Below, piece by piece: positions 60,288 through 64,000 of a stretch of 64,000 nucleotides of DNA (position 1 is the stretch's first letter; every line of letters starts with the position of its first letter). The notes below the pieces were generated by a model that had not been told where the DNA came from, searched no databases, and saw nothing but the letters and a program-made list of their open reading frames with translations. This stretch comes from Pedobacter sp. KBS0701 (GTDB lineage Bacteria > Bacteroidota > Bacteroidia > Sphingobacteriales > Sphingobacteriaceae): positions 2,790,001 to 2,854,000 of the forward strand of contig NZ_CP042171.1 of the NCBI RefSeq assembly GCF_005938645.2, given 5' to 3'. Made by a program: the position numbers and the translations under genes.

Positions 60288-62174
60288 ATGAGGTTTTGTC
60301 TATTCTTATTCTTGAGCCTATTCAGTTTTAATGCGTTTGCTCAGGTTTCGGGCAATAAAAAAGCGCAAAGCTTTTTCGAAAAAGCAAACCAATTCATTCA
60401 AAAGCAAGATTATGCCTCAGCGGAGCAGGCCTTAAACAATGCTGTTGAGGCCGATCCTTTATTTCAAAATGCCTATGTAATGCTTGCAGGTGTTTACAAA
60501 ACACAAAAGAAGTATCAGAATGCCAGAACGGCTTACGAAAAAGCAATATTAATTAATAAAGCAGTAGCTCCGGAAGTAATTTATGGCCTGGCAGAAACAG
60601 AATTTGCTACGCAGGATTATTTAAAAGCAAAACAGCATTTTAACGAATTTTTGATGCTAGATTCCTCATCTGATAGAGTAAGAAGAGCAAAAAAATACCT
60701 TTTAGACTGTGATTTTGCTACCATTGCAATAAAGAAACCCGTAAAATATAGCCCAACAAATTTAGGTGAAGGTGTAAATACAACAGATGCAGAGTACTTT
60801 CCTGCAATAACTGCCGATGGTGAAACCCTGGTTTTTACCCGCCAGGTTAATGGAAATGAAGATTTCTGGACTTCTCAACTCAAAAATAATTCATGGAATA
60901 CTGCTACTCCCTTGTCAAGTAAGATTAATACGGCTAAATACAATGAAGGTGCACAAACCATTTCGCCTGATGGGAAATACCTCTTTTTTACAGGATGCAA
61001 CCGACCAGATGGTTTAGGCAGGTGTGATATTTATGTTTCTCACCGCGAAGGGAAAGATTGGGGCGAACCTTATAATGTTGGCCAGCCCGTTAATTCTGAA
61101 TTCTGGGAGTCGCAGCCTGCTATTAGTCCTGACGGACGGACATTATATTTTATTAGTAACCGGCCTGGCGGGTATGGTGGTTACGATATATGGAAAAGTA
61201 CCATTACTGATGATGCCAAATGGGGACCAGCCATTAATCTTGGACCAGATATCAATACTGCTTTTGATGAGAATACACCTTTTCTGCATGTAGACGGCAA
61301 AACCTTGTATTTTTCTTCAGATGGCTGGCCAGGTTTCGGGAACAAAGATATTTATTATAGCAGACAGGAAAATGATGGCAAATGGCACAAGCCCGTCAAT
61401 ATAGGTTATCCGATTAATTCTTTTGAAGATGAAAGTGGTTTAGTGGTAAGTGCCGATGGCAATTCAGGATTGTTTTCATCAAATTTAAAAGGTGGTTATG
61501 GCTTGCAGGACATTTACAGTTTCGGCATCCCTGAGGTAGCCAAACCGCTAAAAGTATCTTATGTGAAAGGAATTGTAAGAGACCGGGATACTAAAAAAAC
61601 AATAGAAAGTAATGTACAAGTAGTAGATTTGAAAACCAATAAAACTGTCTTTGATGATTATACCGATCCAGAAACCGGACAATTTTTAGCTGTAATGCCT
61701 GTTGGAAGTAATTATTTGTTTAATGTAAATGCCGAAGGTTATATGTTTTATTCTGAAAACTTCGAGCTTAAGCCTGGGGATATTAATAAACCTTATCAGA
61801 TTGAAGTTTATATTGAAAAAATAAAGCAAGGCGGAAATGTAACCTTGAGAAACATTTTCTTCGATACTAATAAGTTTAATCTTTTACCCGCCTCTATCCA
61901 TGAATTGGATCTGCTTATTGATTTTTTGCATCAGAATGAAAAAGTACAGATTGAAATTCAGGGGCATACCGATAATGTGGGTGATGATAAATTAAATGAA
62001 AAGTTATCTTTTAATCGGGCAAATGCCGTTTACGAATACCTGATTAAAAACAGCATAGATGCAAAAAGGCTTACTTTTAAGGGTTTTGGATCTCGTAAAC
62101 CGATGTCGGATAATAAAACTGAAATAGGGAGAAAAAATAACCGCAGAACGTCGTTTGTGATTACAAAGGTTTAG
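60288..62174 (+). CDS. OmpA family protein with TPR, beta-propeller and CRD domains (PorE-like)
   Basis: A 628-residue envelope protein. Signal peptide ('FLSLFSFNAFAQ'), TPR repeats (about 25-135), WD40/PD40-like beta-propeller repeats (about 175-400; repeated 'SPDGRTLYFISNRPGGYGGYDIWKS'-type blades), a carboxypeptidase regulatory-like domain (about 425-500), and a C-terminal OmpA peptidoglycan-binding domain ('IEIQGHTDNVGDDKLNEKLSFNRANAVYEYL'). This is the domain order of PorE of the type 9 secretion system. PorE is a lipoprotein, whereas this one lacks a lipobox, so it may be a paralogue. Confidence 0.9.
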   Translation: MRFCLFLFLSLFSFNAFAQVSGNKKAQSFFEKANQFIQKQDYASAEQALNNAVEADPLFQNAYVMLAGVYKTQKKYQNARTAYEKAILINKAVAPEVIYGLAETEFATQDYLKAKQHFNEFLMLDSSSDRVRRAKKYLLDCDFATIAIKKPVKYSPTNLGEGVNTTDAEYFPAITADGETLVFTRQVNGNEDFWTSQLKNNSWNTATPLSSKINTAKYNEGAQTISPDGKYLFFTGCNRPDGLGRCDIYVSHREGKDWGEPYNVGQPVNSEFWESQPAISPDGRTLYFISNRPGGYGGYDIWKSTITDDAKWGPAINLGPDINTAFDENTPFLHVDGKTLYFSSDGWPGFGNKDIYYSRQENDGKWHKPVNIGYPINSFEDESGLVVSADGNSGLFSSNLKGGYGLQDIYSFGIPEVAKPLKVSYVKGIVRDRDTKKTIESNVQVVDLKTNKTVFDDYTDPETGQFLAVMPVGSNYLFNVNAEGYMFYSENFELKPGDINKPYQIEVYIEKIKQGGNVTLRNIFFDTNKFNLLPASIHELDLLIDFLHQNEKVQIEIQGHTDNVGDDKLNEKLSFNRANAVYEYLIKNSIDAKRLTFKGFGSRKPMSDNKTEIGRKNNRRTSFVITKV

Positions 62175-62458
62175 TTTTTCTTGCTATAATCATCATTTTG
62201 AGCTTGTTTCAGAAATTCTCCTCCGTGTTATAACAAGCCTGAAATAAATTCATGGTGCCGAAATCTATTAAAGCAATTCAAACTTTTTTCCTTTTAATTA
62301 CCTTAATTTCAGATCAGTATCCGGTTAAAAAGTCATTTCTGGCTTAGTATTGCTGCAATTAGATTTTTTCTATAAAGCAATAATTTGGGTAACTCCCTAT
62401 AAACAAGTCATTAACAAAATAATTTTCAAAATGCTCAGCCAATTTATACTTTTATAAC

Positions 62459-63109
62459 ATGGACAATGTAAAACCACTACCAGACTTATCAGCAGAAGAG
62501 CAACGCGTTTTAGGCTCGTTAATAGAAAAAAGCCGCACCACACCGGATTATTACCCAATGACTTTAAATAGTTTAACGGCTGCATGCAACCAAAAAAGTT
62601 CGAGAAATCCTGTGGTAAATTACGATGAGGAAACTATAACTTTAACGCTAAATCAACTTAAAATAAAAGGTCTAATTTCCACAGCTACAGGAGGATCTAG
62701 TCGGGCAACTAAATACAAACATAATTTAGCCATCGTTTATCCTTTATTACCCTCGGAGCTGACTATTATTTGTCTCTTACTTTTACGTGGTCCATTAACA
62801 CCAGGCGAAATCAATAGTAATTCAGGTAGATTATATGAATTTGAGCGCATAGAAGAGGTTTTAGAACAACTTCAAAAATTGTCAGATGACGAGCCTGCTT
62901 TTGTAAAACAATTGGCTAAAAAACCAGGACAGAAAGAAACCCGCTTCATTCATCTTTTAGGGGAACAAGCTGAAACCACTGCCGAAACTGAAACTGGAAC
63001 CCATGCAGAACCTCAATCTGATACTACTGCATTGGAAAACCGCATCGAAAAACTGGAACTGGAAGTAGAAGAGCTGAAAGAACTGGTTAATTTATTGATG
63101 AACAAGTAG
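62459..63109 (+). CDS. YceH family protein (DUF480)
   Basis: A 216-residue protein. 'LSAEEQRVLGSLIEKSRTTPDYYPMTLNSLTAACNQKSSRNPVV' and 'LLLRGPLTPGEINSNSGRLYEF' are DUF480/YceH family marks; the fold is two winged helices. A C-terminal coiled coil (about 188-216) follows a Thr/Glu-rich linker. No function is established. Confidence 0.93.
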   Translation: MDNVKPLPDLSAEEQRVLGSLIEKSRTTPDYYPMTLNSLTAACNQKSSRNPVVNYDEETITLTLNQLKIKGLISTATGGSSRATKYKHNLAIVYPLLPSELTIICLLLLRGPLTPGEINSNSGRLYEFERIEEVLEQLQKLSDDEPAFVKQLAKKPGQKETRFIHLLGEQAETTAETETGTHAEPQSDTTALENRIEKLELEVEELKELVNLLMNK

Positions 63110-63165
63110 GTTAATTGGTTTATTAGTTATTGGTTTCCCACCCATCTATGTAATTAAGATAGAAT

Positions 63166-63332
63166 CGTCATTTCGAGCGGAGTGCAACGGAACCGAGAAA
63201 TCTATATCCAAAATTCTCCGTGTTTTCTGTGTATCCGTGGCAAAAAAACTAAGTAGAATATTTTACTAAGCAGATCTCTCCATTTCGCTGCCGATGAAAA
63301 AATCAGCGCGCTACAGTCCAGATGATGACACT
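63166..63332. repeat. GTCATTTCGA/GAGATGAC-family repeat, long copy
   Basis: 'CGTCATTTCGAGCGGAGTGC', 'CCGAGAAATCTATATCC', 'GCAGATCTCTCCATTTCGC' and 'CCAGATGATGACAC'. The central part contains a foreign-looking segment shared with 27.7 kb. Confidence 0.75.
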
Positions 63333-63503
63333 TTTTAGGATTTTGTAAATTCTGAGTATAACGAAGAATCTCTGCACTTACTTGTAGCAACTTCGGAAAA
63401 GCACTGCCCGAAAACCTTCTATCACTAAAAGATTCTTCACTGCGTTCAGAATAACAGAGAAGTGAACTTTGTGTAGATGATGGCAGGATTAAAACTACAG
63501 CTA

Positions 63504-63536
63504 TAAAAAAGTGCCTGGCGATTAACCAGGCACCAT
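63504..63536 (-). terminator. Intrinsic terminator after fabF
   Basis: On the minus strand GTGCCTGG, loop TTAATCG, CCAGGCAC, then TTTTTTAT. Confidence 0.9.
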
Positions 63537-63559
63537 CTAATATGGTCTATAAAACCTAT

Positions 63560-64000
63560 TTAAGCCTCGTATTTTTTAAAAATCGTACTCGCCGTATGTC
63601 CACCGAAACCAAAAGTATTGTTTAACACATAATTGATTTCCTTTTTAATTGGCTCACCCAATACAATATTCAATCCTTTCGGAATGTTTTCGTCCAGGTT
63701 TTTAGTGTTAATGGTTGGAGGAATCACATTATCCCTTATCGACAAAATACAGATCAAACTCTCTACAGCACCAGCCGCCCCCAATAAATGGCCAGTCATC
63801 GATTTAGTAGCCCCAATAATCACAGGTAAACCATTAAAAACAGTATTAATCCCCTGCAATTCACTTAAATCGCCCAATCCGGTTGAAGTAGCGTGTGCAT
63901 TAATATAATCCATTTTATCGGCAGTAATTCCGGCGTCTTTCAATGCTTTTGTCATGCCCAAAGCTGCACCAATCCCATCCGGAGGTGTTCCGGTTAAGTG
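63560..64000 (-). CDS. fabF: 3-oxoacyl-[ACP] synthase II (partial, N-terminus outside window)
   Basis: The last 146 residues of a beta-ketoacyl-ACP synthase. 'MDYINAHATSTGLGDLSEL' and 'GATKSMTGHLLGAAGAVESL' hold the two catalytic His and the Lys; the Cys lies off the window. It ends 'NTFGFGGHTASTIFKKYEA', as in FabF. It elongates fatty acids on ACP. The frame stays open to the window edge with no start. Confidence 0.93.
   Translation of the reverse strand, partial: HLTGTPPDGIGAALGMTKALKDAGITADKMDYINAHATSTGLGDLSELQGINTVFNGLPVIIGATKSMTGHLLGAAGAVESLICILSIRDNVIPPTINTKNLDENIPKGLNIVLGEPIKKEINYVLNNTFGFGGHTASTIFKKYEA

Larger units (their letters stand above)
63110..63559. other. Intergenic region before fabF with repeat and terminator
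   Basis: No gene. It holds one large GTCATTTCGA-family repeat (63166-63332), with an inserted 'CCGTGTTTTCTGTGTATCCG' segment like the one at 27.7 kb, and the fabF terminator. Confidence 0.75.

Noticed and set aside
63202-63390. Minus-strand open frame of 62 codons
   Set aside because: It lies within the long repeat copy before fabF and has no domain or signal.

Overview
The window looks like chromosomal DNA from a Bacteroidota bacterium of the Sphingobacteriaceae, most likely Pedobacter or a close relative. The evidence is a SusC/SusD pair under an ECF sigma/FecR pair, TonB receptors with carboxypeptidase-like N-domains, many 'CKK' lipoproteins, almost no Shine-Dalgarno sequences, TAnnTTTG-type -7 boxes, and many degenerate inverted repeats between genes. 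The genus is inferred from gene style, not from a marker gene. I saw no rRNA, tRNA, CRISPR array, transposase or phage gene.

Layout. (1) 1-8.3 kb, minus strand: a nutrient-uptake locus in the order ECF sigma factor, FecR anti-sigma, SusC with STN domain, SusD, DUF4843 lipoprotein and PKD-like lipoprotein (cut by the window edge). (2) 8.7-21.7 kb: a heme/iron acquisition locus. The minus-strand arm holds two HmuY-type lipoproteins, three further lipoproteins, an S41 peptidase, an HmuR-like TonB receptor and a heme oxygenase. The divergent plus-strand arm is hmuT-hmuU-hmuV plus a 116-residue Fur-like winged-helix protein. An AraC-type regulator converges on it. Three similar AT-rich boxes and a 21-bp-period direct repeat lie at the three promoters. 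(3) 22-27.6 kb: an Ntn-hydrolase and regulatory genes (cold-shock-like protein, orphan LytTR response regulator, histone H1-like protein, 7TM-AraC regulator, Crp/Fnr regulator). (4) 27.9-43.5 kb: core metabolism and RNA functions (prmC, ribD, DMT transporter, YigZ, nucleoside phosphorylase, galM/galK, TrmH-type methyltransferase, rnz, STAS protein, purC, PhoH, SAM hydrolase, serC-serA). (5) 44-55 kb: a second TonB receptor, rpe, pnp, rpsO, a thioesterase, a MATE exporter behind a short leader ORF, and a two-gene ABC transporter. (6) 55.5-64 kb: lepA, folD, a DUF6364/PIN toxin-antitoxin pair, a Rieske protein, queE, a PorE-like OmpA protein, a YceH protein and the end of fabF.

How it fits together. 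In region 2, surface lipoproteins and the S41 peptidase could take heme from host or environmental proteins. The TonB receptor would bring it across the outer membrane, HmuTUV across the inner membrane, and heme oxygenase would release the iron. The promoter motifs suggest joint control by an iron-type repressor and an AraC-type activator.

The points most worth checking are: the ten-codon leader ORF upstream of the MATE pump, whose product ends in Arg-Leu-Arg-Phe, like known macrolide-arrest peptides; the operator architecture and unusual gene content of the heme locus, including a Fur-like protein that is only a DNA-binding domain; inverted repeats flanking one lipoprotein gene of that locus; and the dispersed palindrome families that fill most intergenic gaps.
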